DNA of 44,757 bases from Chitinivibrionia bacterium. Its GTDB lineage: Bacteria; Fibrobacterota; Chitinivibrionia; Chitinivibrionales; Chitinivibrionaceae. The stretch spans positions 1 through 44,757 of the forward strand of contig WRFX01000004.1 of the NCBI GenBank assembly GCA_009787445.1. The letters run 5' to 3'. Positions 16,201 through 25,297 of this stretch are shown piece by piece. Position numbers and translations under genes: made by a program. The first letter of the stretch is position 1, and each line of letters opens with the position of its first letter. The notes beneath the pieces are model-generated. The model saw only the letters and a list, made by a program, of their open reading frames with translations, searched no databases and had not been told where the DNA came from.

Positions 16201-17517
16201 ATGAGTGCTTTTCAAAAAATTTACACAAAAGTTGAAAATATTACCAAAGCGACTATAACGGTAAAAGCGGACGGCATTTCAAACGAGGAAATGGCGTATG
16301 TAAACGGACGTCCCGCGCAGGTCGTAAAAATTAAAGGAAACGAAGTAACGCTTCAGATTTTTCCCGGCACGCAGGGTATTTACACAAACGCCGAAGTAAA
16401 ATTTACGGGCAAAGCGCCGACGATAAAACTTTCGGACGATTTGCGCGGAAGATTTTTTAACGCTTACGGCGAACCGATAGACGGCGGCGCGCAGGTAGAC
16501 GGCGAAGAAACGGAGATAGGCGGTCCGTCGGTAAATCCTGTTCGCAGAAAACAGCCCAGCGAATTTATTCCGACGGGTATTGCGGGTATCGATTTGAACA
16601 ATACGCTCGTTACCGGGCAGAAAATCCCGTTTTTTGCCGACCCCGACCAGCCGTACAATATGGTTATGGCGGACGTTGCGCTTAAAGCGAAAGCGGATAT
16701 GATTATTTTGGGCGGAATGGGAATGAGCAACGACGATTATTTGTATTACAAACAAACGTTTGACAACGCCGGCGCTCTCGATAGAATTACCTGTTTCATA
16801 AATACGACGCAGGACGCGCCTGTCGAGCGGCTTCTTATTCCCGATATGACGCTTACAACAGCCGAATATTTTGCCGTAAAAAAGAATATGAAAGTTCTTG
16901 TTCTTCTTACCGATATGACGCTTTACGCCGACGCTTTGGCTATCGTGTCGAATCGTATGGACCAAATTCCTTCAAAAGACAGTATGCCCGGTTCGCTTTA
17001 TTCGGATTTGGCTAAAATTTACGAAAAAGCGGTGCAGTTTCCCGAAGGCGGCTCAATCACGATTATCGCGGTAACCACGCTTTCGGGCGGCGATATTACT
17101 CACGCGATTCCCGACAATACGGGATATATTACGGAAGGACAGTTGTATTTGAGACGAGACACCGACATCGGAAAGGTTATTATCGACCCGTTCCGTTCGC
17201 TTTCCCGTCTTAAACAATTGGTTATCGGAAAGAAAACTCGCGAAGACCATCCGCAGGTGATGAATACTTGCGTCCGTTTGTTTGCCGACGCGGCTAACGC
17301 GAAAACCAAACAGGAAAACGGCTTTGACTTGACGGATTACGACGAAAGATGTTTGTCTTACGCGCACGATTATTCAAAAGAACTTTTGGCGATAGACGTG
17401 GATATCGACGCGGAAAAAATGTTGGATACGGGTTGGGAAATCTTGGGGAAATATTTTACCCGCGACGAAGTGGCGATGAAAAAAGTCCTTATGGACAAGT
17501 ATTGGAGAGGCAAATAA
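16201..17517 (+). CDS. atpB: V-type ATP synthase/ATPase regulatory subunit B
   Basis: The 438-residue protein has the B-subunit features: N-terminal barrel, GRFFNAYGEPIDGG, FIPTGIAGIDLNNTL, and LLTDMTLYADALAIVSNR. The P-loop is degenerate, as expected for the non-catalytic subunit. SLSRLKQLVIGKKTREDHP matches the conserved C-terminal region. It begins 11 bases after subunit A, with AAGGAG overlapping that gene's stop. Confidence 0.96.
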   Translation: MSAFQKIYTKVENITKATITVKADGISNEEMAYVNGRPAQVVKIKGNEVTLQIFPGTQGIYTNAEVKFTGKAPTIKLSDDLRGRFFNAYGEPIDGGAQVDGEETEIGGPSVNPVRRKQPSEFIPTGIAGIDLNNTLVTGQKIPFFADPDQPYNMVMADVALKAKADMIILGGMGMSNDDYLYYKQTFDNAGALDRITCFINTTQDAPVERLLIPDMTLTTAEYFAVKKNMKVLVLLTDMTLYADALAIVSNRMDQIPSKDSMPGSLYSDLAKIYEKAVQFPEGGSITIIAVTTLSGGDITHAIPDNTGYITEGQLYLRRDTDIGKVIIDPFRSLSRLKQLVIGKKTREDHPQVMNTCVRLFADAANAKTKQENGFDLTDYDERCLSYAHDYSKELLAIDVDIDAEKMLDTGWEILGKYFTRDEVAMKKVLMDKYWRGK

Positions 17518-17538
17518 TCAAGACGAAAGAGGTGAATT

Positions 17539-18138
17539 GTGGCGTTAAAATTTCAATTTAATAAAACCGCGCTCGCCCAACTTAAAAAAGAGTTGAAGGT
17601 AAGAGTTAGGGCTTTGCCTACTCTTAAAGCGAAGGAAACCGCGCTTCGTCTTGAAGTTAAAAAAGCGAAAACGGAACTTGCCGACGCGCTTAAACTTTTT
17701 CAGGAAAGTTCGGACGCGATAAACAAATACGGAAAACTTTGGGAAGAATTTCCGAAAGATATTTTGCAGGTAAAAGACGTGCAAAAAACGTACAAAAAAA
17801 TCGCGGGCGTAAGGATTCCGTCGCTTGGAAGCGTGGAATTTGTTCTGACTCTCGATTCGTTTTTTGGTATGTCGGCTTGGACTGCGCTCGGAGTAAAACA
17901 TCTTAAAGAATCGGCGAAACTCGCGATAGAAATAGAAGTGGCGAAAGAGCGGCTTTCAATTCTTGAATACGCGCGAAAGAAAACGACGCAAAAGGTAAAT
18001 CTTTACGAAAAAGTGCAAATTCCCGAATACAACGAAGGAATTTTGAAAATAAAACGCTTTATGGAAGACCAAGAAAACCTTGAAAAGTCGGCGCAGAAAA
18101 TTCTTAAAGACAAATTAACTCAACAGGAGGCGGCGTAA
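17539..18138 (+). CDS. atpD: V-type ATP synthase/ATPase subunit D (central stalk)
   Basis: The 199-residue protein starts with GTG (GTGGCGTTAAAA) after a GAGGTG site. It shows the D-subunit pattern of two long antiparallel helices: NKTALAQLKKELKVRVRAL at the N-terminus and a C-terminal KIKRFMEDQENLEKSAQ helix. These form the rotor axle inside the A3B3 head. Its stop overlaps the start of the next gene (TAATG). Confidence 0.92.
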   Translation: MALKFQFNKTALAQLKKELKVRVRALPTLKAKETALRLEVKKAKTELADALKLFQESSDAINKYGKLWEEFPKDILQVKDVQKTYKKIAGVRIPSLGSVEFVLTLDSFFGMSAWTALGVKHLKESAKLAIEIEVAKERLSILEYARKKTTQKVNLYEKVQIPEYNEGILKIKRFMEDQENLEKSAQKILKDKLTQQEAA

Positions 18139-20069
18139 TGGTTACTAAAATGAATCGGCTTTCCGTTTTGTTGTATCACGGCGAAAAAGAAAGTTTTCTG
18201 CAAAAATTGCGCGACGTCGGCGTTGTTCATATTGAGTGCAAAGACAAAGAATTGAGCGTAAAAGCCGCGGAGATAAACGGCGAATTGACGGAAGTGCAAA
18301 AAGTAATTTCGGATATTAGCGTTTTGGAAAAAAAACCGGGCAAAACGTCAAATTCGCAGGCGAATATTGAGGACGCGGTAAAAAAATATTTGGCGAATTT
18401 GGCAAGAATCGACGCGATAAACAACGAATTTTCGACTATCGCAAAAGAGAGAAAACGCTTTGACCCTTGGGGCGACGTTAATTTGGATACCTTGAAAAAA
18501 CTTGCCGAAAAAGGAGTTAGAATTTCGCTTTTTGAATTGTCGCCGAAAGACAAACCGCTATTGCAAAACGTAAATTACGAGGTGATAAAAGAAACGTCGA
18601 CAAATTTGTGGATTGCCGCGGTCGATGAAAATAAAGATATCGTAATCGAGGGCAAAGAAGCGGTAAATCTTCCGCAGACCACGTTTGCGACGCTAGACAA
18701 TCAAGAGAAACTTTTGAACGCCGAAAAGCACAAATTGACGGGCGAACAGGAAGAGATAGCGTCGCAAATAAAGTCGATTGAGCAATACAAGACGAAACTT
18801 CAAAACGAACTTAATTACGAACTTGCAAGTTCTTCTATGGAAGCGGCGGCAAACGAAAAATTGTTTTCCGTCGACGGCTGGATTCCCAAAGAAAAACACG
18901 CGCAAGTTCAAAAAATGCTCGACGAATTTTCGTGCTGGTACGATTTTAACGAACCGAAAGAAGAAGACGACGTTCCCGTTGAATTTCATAACAATCCTTA
19001 CGCGCAGAAATACGAAGTTTTAACGCGACTTTTTGCGCTTCCTAAATATCACGAAATTGACCCGACGCCGTTTTTTGCGCCGTTTTACACGTTGTTTTTC
19101 GGATTTTGTTTGGGAGACGTCGGATACGGCGCGTTGGTTTTGATTGCGGCGACTATCGCTTATATCAAGGCGGGTCCAAAACTCAGACCGCTTGCGATAT
19201 TTGGATTATTGCTTGGATTTTCGACGGTAATCGGCGGATTTTTACTCAACGGATTTTTTGGACTGCAAATTTTCAATTCGGCGGACGGAGCGGGAATACT
19301 CGGTACAAGCGGACTTGGAATTTATGCGCTATTAAAATCGACAGCCGTTCACACTCCTGAAATTTTAGAAAACGGGCAACACGCCGTCAAAGTGATAATG
19401 CCTATGATACCGTTCGCGTTATTTTTGGGCGTATTCCAGATATTGTTCGGAATGGCTTTAAGGACGATAAATCGGCTAATGCAGAATAATTGGAATTTTC
19501 AATACGCTATGCATCCTATCGGAACGATATTTTTGACGATTGCGGCGACCATCGCGGTAACGAAAGTAAACTTTTTGGATATGGGTTCGCTTTTTGAAGT
19601 GCTTTTTGGAATTACCGCAATGCAACTTTCGGCTTCAATTACGTCGGAAATGATACTTATTCCATTGGTAATCGGAGCGGTTTTGCTGTTTTTGTTCAAT
19701 AATCCGTCGAAACCTGTTTTTGTTCGCGTTCCTTTGGGACTTTGGGAATTTTATCAGTTCACGACGGGACTTATGGGCGACGGACTTTCGTATATTCGAT
19801 TGTTTGCGCTTGGACTTGCCGGCGGACTTTTGGGAGCGTCTTTCAATAAAATCGCGATAATGGTTTGCGGTGGAGAATTCAGTTTCAATACGCCGCTTGT
19901 TATCGCCGCGATTTTGGTGCTTGTTTTTGGTCACGGAATAAATTTTCTGCTTGCGTGTCTCAGTTCGTTTGTGCATCCGCTTCGTTTGACTTTCGTTGAA
20001 TTTTACAAACATATAGAATTTCAAGGCGGCGCAAGAGAATACAAGCCGTTTTCAAAGGTGGAAGCGTAA
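18138..20069 (+). CDS. atpI: V-type ATP synthase/ATPase subunit I (stator/a-subunit)
   Basis: The 643-residue protein has a cytoplasmic, coiled-coil-rich N-terminal half and a C-terminal membrane half starting near residue 310 (PFFAPFYTLFFGFCLGDVGYG). About seven hydrophobic helices follow. DGLSYIRLFALGLAGGLLG carries the conserved arginine that faces the proteolipid ring. The start ATG overlaps the subunit D stop. Ion conduction needs a proteolipid (K) ring, normally encoded next; here it is not (see findings). Confidence 0.95.
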   Translation: MVTKMNRLSVLLYHGEKESFLQKLRDVGVVHIECKDKELSVKAAEINGELTEVQKVISDISVLEKKPGKTSNSQANIEDAVKKYLANLARIDAINNEFSTIAKERKRFDPWGDVNLDTLKKLAEKGVRISLFELSPKDKPLLQNVNYEVIKETSTNLWIAAVDENKDIVIEGKEAVNLPQTTFATLDNQEKLLNAEKHKLTGEQEEIASQIKSIEQYKTKLQNELNYELASSSMEAAANEKLFSVDGWIPKEKHAQVQKMLDEFSCWYDFNEPKEEDDVPVEFHNNPYAQKYEVLTRLFALPKYHEIDPTPFFAPFYTLFFGFCLGDVGYGALVLIAATIAYIKAGPKLRPLAIFGLLLGFSTVIGGFLLNGFFGLQIFNSADGAGILGTSGLGIYALLKSTAVHTPEILENGQHAVKVIMPMIPFALFLGVFQILFGMALRTINRLMQNNWNFQYAMHPIGTIFLTIAATIAVTKVNFLDMGSLFEVLFGITAMQLSASITSEMILIPLVIGAVLLFLFNNPSKPVFVRVPLGLWEFYQFTTGLMGDGLSYIRLFALGLAGGLLGASFNKIAIMVCGGEFSFNTPLVIAAILVLVFGHGINFLLACLSSFVHPLRLTFVEFYKHIEFQGGAREYKPFSKVEA

Positions 20070-20078
20070 TTTTTTGTC

Positions 20079-20100
20079 GGCGGCGGGGCTTCCCGTCGCC
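20079..20100. other. Strong GC-rich hairpin after the V-ATPase I gene
   Basis: GGCGGCGGG (20079-20087) pairs with CCCGTCGCC (20092-20100), with one G-T wobble, around a GCTT loop. No T run follows, so it is not a standard intrinsic terminator. It could stabilise the 3' end of the operon message or partly attenuate expression of the next gene, which starts 20 bases downstream. Confidence 0.6.
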
Positions 20101-20119
20101 AAATTTACAGGAGAAATTT

Positions 20120-20542
20120 ATGTCGATTGAGGAACAGCAGGCTTTTTTGAAAAAATGGTATGACGAAGCGTTGCGTTATATGGATAACGCGGAAGAAACG
20201 TTAAAAAAGGCAAAAAAAGACGAGCGCAATTATGCCGACGCCAAATACGTACGAACCGCCTGCGGAATCGCGTACAACGGCGTTTTGATTGCTTTGGACG
20301 CTTTGTTTGAGATAAAAGGCATTGAAAAGAAACTTGGTAAAAAACAAAGGAAATCAATAGAATATTACAAAGCAAATTTGGCGAATCACGACAAAAAACT
20401 TCTTACCGAGTTGCATTCCGCGTATAATGTTTTGCATTTGGACGGATATTACGACGGTATATTGAACGCCAAAACAATCGCGGGCGGTTTTGAAGCCGCT
20501 TATGAGATTATCAACAAAATTAAACCTATGCAGACGAAATAA
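20120..20542 (+). CDS. DUF5618-like helical protein (possibly HEPN-like)
   Basis: The 140-residue all-helical protein (QQAFLKKWYDEALRYMDNAEE..., YVRTACGIAYNGVLIALDAL) resembles the DUF5618 family. The arrangement of helices, an early YxDA-like segment and the central ACGIAY motif are reminiscent of HEPN-type proteins; that link is tentative. There are no membrane helices, so it is not a missing proteolipid. ACAGGAG precedes the ATG. It sits where the V-ATPase K gene would be expected, separated from atpI by a strong hairpin. Confidence 0.6.
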   Translation: MSIEEQQAFLKKWYDEALRYMDNAEETLKKAKKDERNYADAKYVRTACGIAYNGVLIALDALFEIKGIEKKLGKKQRKSIEYYKANLANHDKKLLTELHSAYNVLHLDGYYDGILNAKTIAGGFEAAYEIINKIKPMQTK

Positions 20543-20607
20543 TTTTAGATTAAGATTGAAAACAAAAACGAGAATTTTCTTTCTTTTTTGCAGTTTTTTT
20601 CGCCTTT

Positions 20608-22062
20608 TCACTCGTTCACCAACCAGCCGACTGTTCTAAAATTCGGGTCGAGATATTTTTTTACGATATTTGCCGTAGATTTAATTTCAATAATTTTATC
20701 CTGATATTCAAAAAGTCCGCGCCAATCGCCGAATTTGGCAAAAAACGCCAATTCGTCCGAAAATCCTTCCAAATTCTTAAATTTTTCTAAATGCTGACGT
20801 TTAAGCGTGTTTTTTACCCGCAAAAGTTCGTCGGATTTCGGCTCTTCTTTCGTCAATTTTTCTATCTCTTCCAAAATTATTTTTTCTACTTTTTCGTGCG
20901 AAATATCCTTTTTAAGAACCGCGTAAATCGCAAATTTGCCGTTATGATGCCGCCAGAAATTCGCCGCCCCGACGCTTGTGCATAATTTTTCTTCTTCAAC
21001 TAATCGCTTATACAAAATTCCGCTGTTTCCCGAAAGCATATTTTCAATAATTTCCAGCGCAAAAAGCGAAGAATCGGGATATCCCGACGTATGAAACCAT
21101 ATATCGATTTGCGGTTCGGCGTTTTTTTCGCGGACAATAAAACGCTTTTCGCCGATGGGTTTCGGCTCGCGGGTTTTTACAAAATCTACTTCGGTTTTGG
21201 GATTTTTAATTTGCGCAAAATATTTATTTGCTAACTGTGAAGCGGCTTTCGGCGTTATGTTTCCCGCCAAAACGATTATCGCGTTGTCGGGTCTGTAATA
21301 TTTTTCAATATGGCTTTTAAGCGCCGCCGTCGAATAATTTTCTATGTCGCTCGCCCAGCCGATTGTCGGATTTCGATACGGATGAGCCGAATAAAACATC
21401 GATTCCAAAATAAGCCGATAATTATTCACGGGGCGATTTTCATAACGCATTCGCCGCTCTTCATAAACGACGTCCCGCTCGCTTACAAATTCCCGCAAAA
21501 CCAAATTTTGCATTCTGTCCGCCTCAATATTCGCAAAAAGTTCAACTTTATTCGCGGGCAAAGTTACGATATAAGCCGTTATGTCGTCGCTCGTCCAAGC
21601 GTTAAGTCCGGTCGCTCCGTTTTTTTCGTAAAGCGACCAAATTTCGTCTTTTATTATGTATTTTCGCTGTTCGTCCTGCAACTGCGTCAATTTGTTTTTC
21701 AGCGACAAAATTCGCTCGTCGTTTGGCGAAATTCCACTTCTTAAAAGCGACAAAATTTCGCTATCTATGCCGTCAATTTCTTTCATAATCGGAATTTCCG
21801 CTTCGTAATTTGTAGTGCCGAGCCGTTTTGTTCCCTTAAACATCAAATGTTCGTAAAAATGCGAAAGTCCCGTATTCGAATAACTTTCAAACATCGAGCC
21901 GACAAAATAATACAATCTGCACGAAACGTCGGGAATTTTCGCGTCGCTTACGACGAGCAGTTTCAGTCCGTTTGGAAGAATTTCTTCGTAAATCGCTTCT
22001 TTTCCATTTTTTTCCGCAAAAACGAACGCCACAAAAATAAGCGAAAAAATAATTTTTTTCAT
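20608..22062 (-). CDS. M16 family zinc metallopeptidase (pitrilysin-like), secreted
   Basis: The 484-residue protein has a signal peptide (MKKIIFSLIFVAFVFA). The inverted zinc-binding motif HFYEH (HxxEH, residues 68-72) follows, with the downstream acidic segment VYEERRMR supplying the third ligand. The C-terminal half (LYKRLVEEEKLCTSVGA) belongs to the second M16 domain. Single-chain M16 proteases of this length usually work as dimers or pairs, yet no partner lies beside it. Given the signal peptide, it probably degrades peptides in the periplasm. It is divergent from the QueG-like gene. Confidence 0.92.
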   Translation of the reverse strand: MKKIIFSLIFVAFVFAEKNGKEAIYEEILPNGLKLLVVSDAKIPDVSCRLYYFVGSMFESYSNTGLSHFYEHLMFKGTKRLGTTNYEAEIPIMKEIDGIDSEILSLLRSGISPNDERILSLKNKLTQLQDEQRKYIIKDEIWSLYEKNGATGLNAWTSDDITAYIVTLPANKVELFANIEADRMQNLVLREFVSERDVVYEERRMRYENRPVNNYRLILESMFYSAHPYRNPTIGWASDIENYSTAALKSHIEKYYRPDNAIIVLAGNITPKAASQLANKYFAQIKNPKTEVDFVKTREPKPIGEKRFIVREKNAEPQIDIWFHTSGYPDSSLFALEIIENMLSGNSGILYKRLVEEEKLCTSVGAANFWRHHNGKFAIYAVLKKDISHEKVEKIILEEIEKLTKEEPKSDELLRVKNTLKRQHLEKFKNLEGFSDELAFFAKFGDWRGLFEYQDKIIEIKSTANIVKKYLDPNFRTVGWLVNE

Positions 22063-22109
22063 AGTTTTTTCTCCATATTACGCGCTAAAAATAAATTATT
22101 TTACGAGCA

Positions 22110-22115
22110 AAGGAG
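22110..22115 (+). promoter_or_regulatory. Ribosome binding site AAGGAG deciding an unusual start
   Basis: AAGGAG lies seven bases before an in-frame ATC at 22123. No ATG, GTG or TTG is in frame near it. This spacing is what marks 22123 as the probable initiation codon of the QueG-like gene. Confidence 0.6.
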
Positions 22116-22122
22116 TTGTTTT

Positions 22123-22875
22123 ATCGAAAATTTAGCGGAAAAAATTATAAAAATCGCATTTTCTTCGGGATTTGACGATTGCGGATTAGCAAAAATCGGC
22201 GAAATTCCCGATTTTTATCGCGCGCATTTTGAAAATTATCTTAAAAACGGTTATAACGCGAATATGAAGTGGCTCGAAAAAAACATAGAAATTCGTTTTA
22301 ATCCGAAGTTGCTTTTGGAAAACGCGAAAACCGCGATTGTCGTTTTGCAAAGTCATAAAATTGAAGTTGAAACGCAAAATAACAAAGTGGCGAGATACGC
22401 TTTACAAGAAGAAGATTACCATATTTCAATGAAGAAAAAATTGAAAATTTTGTCTCAAAAAGTTAGCGAAATTATACCAAACGTAAATTTTCGCGCTTGC
22501 GTGGATAGCGCGCCGATTCTCGAAAAATATTGGGCGCAAAAAGCGGAATTGGGATTTATCGGGAAAAACACGCTTTTTATTTCAAAAAAATGCGGTTCTT
22601 TTTGCAATATCGCAGTTTTGCTTATCGATTTTGAAATTGAAACGGAATCGGAAGAAAAAGACAAAAATATTGAAAAAAATTTTTGCGAAAATTGCGATAA
22701 ATGTATAATATCTTGTCCGACAAAAGCGCTTGTGAAGCCATATACGCTTGATTGCAATAAATGTATTTCTTATCAAACGCAACAAAAAACAATACCGAAT
22801 TTCAACAGTTTCGGCTGGACTTTGGGTTGTGATATTTGTCAGGAAGTTTGTCCGAAAAATTTAGGCGCGAAATAA
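22123..22875 (+). CDS. queG: Epoxyqueuosine reductase-like protein (QueG), short, with ATC start
   Basis: Reading from 22123 gives 250 residues that match QueG: ENLAEKIIKIAFSSGFDDCG at the N-terminus, a DUF1730 segment with RACVDSAPILEKYWAQKAE and GFIGKNTLFIS, then two cysteine clusters (CENCDKCIISCP and CNKC...GCDICQEVCP). QueG reduces epoxyqueuosine in tRNA to queuosine with cobalamin and 4Fe-4S clusters. Two oddities: the only sensible start is ATC, and the protein stops seven residues after the second cluster, while family members usually run much longer. Either the gene uses a rare start and is naturally short, or it is a decaying copy. Confidence 0.75.
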   Translation: MENLAEKIIKIAFSSGFDDCGLAKIGEIPDFYRAHFENYLKNGYNANMKWLEKNIEIRFNPKLLLENAKTAIVVLQSHKIEVETQNNKVARYALQEEDYHISMKKKLKILSQKVSEIIPNVNFRACVDSAPILEKYWAQKAELGFIGKNTLFISKKCGSFCNIAVLLIDFEIETESEEKDKNIEKNFCENCDKCIISCPTKALVKPYTLDCNKCISYQTQQKTIPNFNSFGWTLGCDICQEVCPKNLGAK

Positions 22876-22949
22876 AAACGCGAAAATTTGCGGGCAACTA
22901 CTTTTTCGACATTTTCAGGTCAATTTTAGACAGAGTAACATCGGACATC

Positions 22950-25202
22950 CTAAAAATCAAAGCCGGCGGAAAATTTGAAAATATTTTTTCGCTTAATGTC
23001 AAAATTCTCGTAAAATTCTCCCGTAATTAAACGACTATACGAAAACCTAATGGGTCCAAAAGGCGTTTTAAATCCGAGTTCGCTTTCTATTCCTATCGGA
23101 ATATTGTGAAAAAACGACTCCTTAATACTTTCTTGCGAAGCGTATAATTCCAAAGGATTTGAATAATTCCAAATATTTCCGACGTCGGTGAAAAGCGAAA
23201 AATAAAGCGGATATTTTTTTGTAAATTGATAACGCCAGCATAATTGAAACATAAAAAATTTATCGGCGAAAAGTTCGCGTTCCCGTAATCCCGCAAACGG
23301 AACGATATTTAAAATATTAGCCGGAGAAGCAAGATTGTTGCCGCGCGAACCGCCGATGTAATAACGCATAACGCTGGGCAGCGTTTGGTCTGACCACGTG
23401 CCAAGAATAAACGGAACGACGGTATTTCGTTCGCCGATGGGAATCGCAAAAGACAAATATCCGTTTATTGTTAAAAATTGACGGTCGCTTCCAAAATAAT
23501 CGCTTGCGCCCGAAAGCCAAAAACGATGCTCTCCGCCGTGCGACGGGAAATATCTGTCGTTGCGCCAGTCCGCTTTAATTCCCGCAAAAAACATTGTGAT
23601 TTTGTTGTTTTGATTGGAAAAGGAAAATTCCACGTCGCCCGTTTGCGATTGCGTTGAACTGTATCGTTCGTTGCGAAGTCCGCCGAAAAGCGACGCCGAA
23701 TTTAGAAAATCGAAAGAACCGATTAAATTTATTCCGTTTTTTACGATGTCGGACTCGGAATAATAAATCGTCGACAGGTCGACGTCCGTAGTATCGTCTA
23801 CCTCGCGGGAAACTAACCGCTGCGACGACAAATATCCGCTAAAACCGAGCGAAAATAAAAAAGAACGGCTTAAAGGCAAATACCAAGAAACGTCGGCGAG
23901 CATTCTTTTGCGCAGAAAACCCAATTGAAATTCGTAACCGTGCGAAATTCCAAAGCCGAAAAGATTGCTAAAAAGCGGGGCTACAAACATTTCCATAAGA
24001 TTTCGATTGTCAAATCTTACGCCTATGTCGACGCTAAATTCGTCCTTTTCTCTTGCTGTCGCAATAAGCGTGTCGTTTGAGCCGGTAAAATAAAAATCGT
24101 CGAAAATATCTATGGAATTTGCGGTTTTTATAACTCTTTCGATTTTCTTTTCCGTGATTTTTTTGTTCGTATCAAACCACAAAATTCCCCGCAAATATTC
24201 TTCGTTTGTCTTTTTTAAGCCGTCGAATTTTATATCTTTCACCGAAAAACCGCCGTTGCCGTTTTGGTATGTTTTTTTACGATTTTTCTTATAAACGTTC
24301 ATTTCGTCGCAATTTTCTACCGCTTTTTTCGCCGATTCATAGCCCGCTTTAACTATGTCGTCAAACAAATGAAAATGATAATTTTTCACGTTTTTATTTT
24401 CGAGCGGAGATATAATAATATCCGCGAAATCCGCGTTTTTCGATTTTTCGTCGTCCATTCCAATGGTCATAGAAAGCACGACCACGTCGGCGAAAGTGTT
24501 TATGTTTATTTCTTTTTCTTCGGCGCTTGTGGCATTTACGGCAAAAGTAAAAATATCGTCGTTTTTTACGCTGTCCAAAAGCGGAATATTCGCGCGAAAT
24601 CCGCCGTCGACGTGCCAACTGTCGTTGATTTTTACAGGCGAAAGAATGCCCGGAATCGCGGCGGACGCTTTCGTTATCTGAAAAATGTCGCCCGATTTGT
24701 GAATTTGCGGTCTTTTCTGCAAAATATCGGTTGTAACTATGCGCAAAGGTATGGGAAGTTTGTCGAAATCGCCGCCGCTTTTCATTTGCGCGGAAATAAG
24801 TTTTGAAGCGATAATTTCGTCCAACTTCTTATAAGAAATAAATCCGAGCGGCAAAACAAAATTAAAACTTCTGTCTATTTTCAGGTTTAAAATGCTTGCT
24901 TTGCGATTTTCGCGCAAAAATTCGGCGCCCGTTTTTTGAAATAAAACGTCCGTATTCGATAAAACTTTCAGCATATCGTAAATTTCCTGCGCCGAATATC
25001 CGCACGCATAAAGCGCGGCGATAACGGCTCCCATACTAGTTCCGATTATAGTATCGGGAACGACGCCGCTTTCTTCAAAGTATTTAAGAACGCCAATGTG
25101 GGCAAAACCTCTGGCGCCTCCGCCTGAAAGCGACAAAACAAAGGGTTTTTCTTCGGCAAATCCTAAAAACGCAAGCGCAAAAATTAAAATTATCTTCTTC
25201 AT
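22950..25202 (-). CDS. Patatin-like phospholipase with POTRA-like region and outer-membrane barrel (PlpD/type Vd-like)
   Basis: The 750-residue protein has a signal peptide (MKKIILIFALAFLGFA). A patatin domain follows: GGGARG oxyanion loop (27-32), GTSMG with Ser56, and the DGG of the catalytic dyad near residue 198. A short POTRA-like segment comes next (FSVKDIKFDGLKKTNEEYLRG). The rest is a barrel of about 400 residues ending in FSAGFDF, with the terminal Phe typical of BamA-recognised proteins. This matches the PlpD-type autotransporter layout, in which a lipase is exported by its own barrel. The nearest ribosome-binding-like site (AAAAGGAG) is 22 bases from the ATG, unusually far. Confidence 0.9.
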   Translation of the reverse strand: MKKIILIFALAFLGFAEEKPFVLSLSGGGARGFAHIGVLKYFEESGVVPDTIIGTSMGAVIAALYACGYSAQEIYDMLKVLSNTDVLFQKTGAEFLRENRKASILNLKIDRSFNFVLPLGFISYKKLDEIIASKLISAQMKSGGDFDKLPIPLRIVTTDILQKRPQIHKSGDIFQITKASAAIPGILSPVKINDSWHVDGGFRANIPLLDSVKNDDIFTFAVNATSAEEKEININTFADVVVLSMTIGMDDEKSKNADFADIIISPLENKNVKNYHFHLFDDIVKAGYESAKKAVENCDEMNVYKKNRKKTYQNGNGGFSVKDIKFDGLKKTNEEYLRGILWFDTNKKITEKKIERVIKTANSIDIFDDFYFTGSNDTLIATAREKDEFSVDIGVRFDNRNLMEMFVAPLFSNLFGFGISHGYEFQLGFLRKRMLADVSWYLPLSRSFLFSLGFSGYLSSQRLVSREVDDTTDVDLSTIYYSESDIVKNGINLIGSFDFLNSASLFGGLRNERYSSTQSQTGDVEFSFSNQNNKITMFFAGIKADWRNDRYFPSHGGEHRFWLSGASDYFGSDRQFLTINGYLSFAIPIGERNTVVPFILGTWSDQTLPSVMRYYIGGSRGNNLASPANILNIVPFAGLRERELFADKFFMFQLCWRYQFTKKYPLYFSLFTDVGNIWNYSNPLELYASQESIKESFFHNIPIGIESELGFKTPFGPIRFSYSRLITGEFYENFDIKRKNIFKFSAGFDF

Positions 25203-25237
25203 TGTACATAAAAATACTATTTTTCTCCTTTTAGTTG

Positions 25238-25266
25238 TTGCAAAATTTATTTTTATGTTGTATTAT
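25238..25266 (+). promoter_or_regulatory. Sigma70-like promoter TTGCAA-N17-TATTAT
   Basis: TTGCAA (25238-25243) and TATTAT (25261-25266) are separated by 17 bases, about 31 bases before the ATG of the PilB-like gene. This is a good match to a housekeeping promoter. Confidence 0.55.
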
Positions 25267-25297
25267 ATATAAATAGCAACAAAAGAGGCGAGAAATT

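Noticed and set aside
20120-20542. Missing V-ATPase K subunit
   Set aside because: The protein is soluble and charged, with no membrane helices.
21847-22122. Upstream ATG for the QueG-like gene
   Set aside because: It reads antisense through the M16 peptidase gene and the encoded residues do not resemble QueG.
24264-24806. 180-residue open frame opposite the patatin gene
   Set aside because: It is rich in Arg, Phe and Tyr as expected of an antisense shadow, has no ribosome binding site, and overlaps a clear gene.
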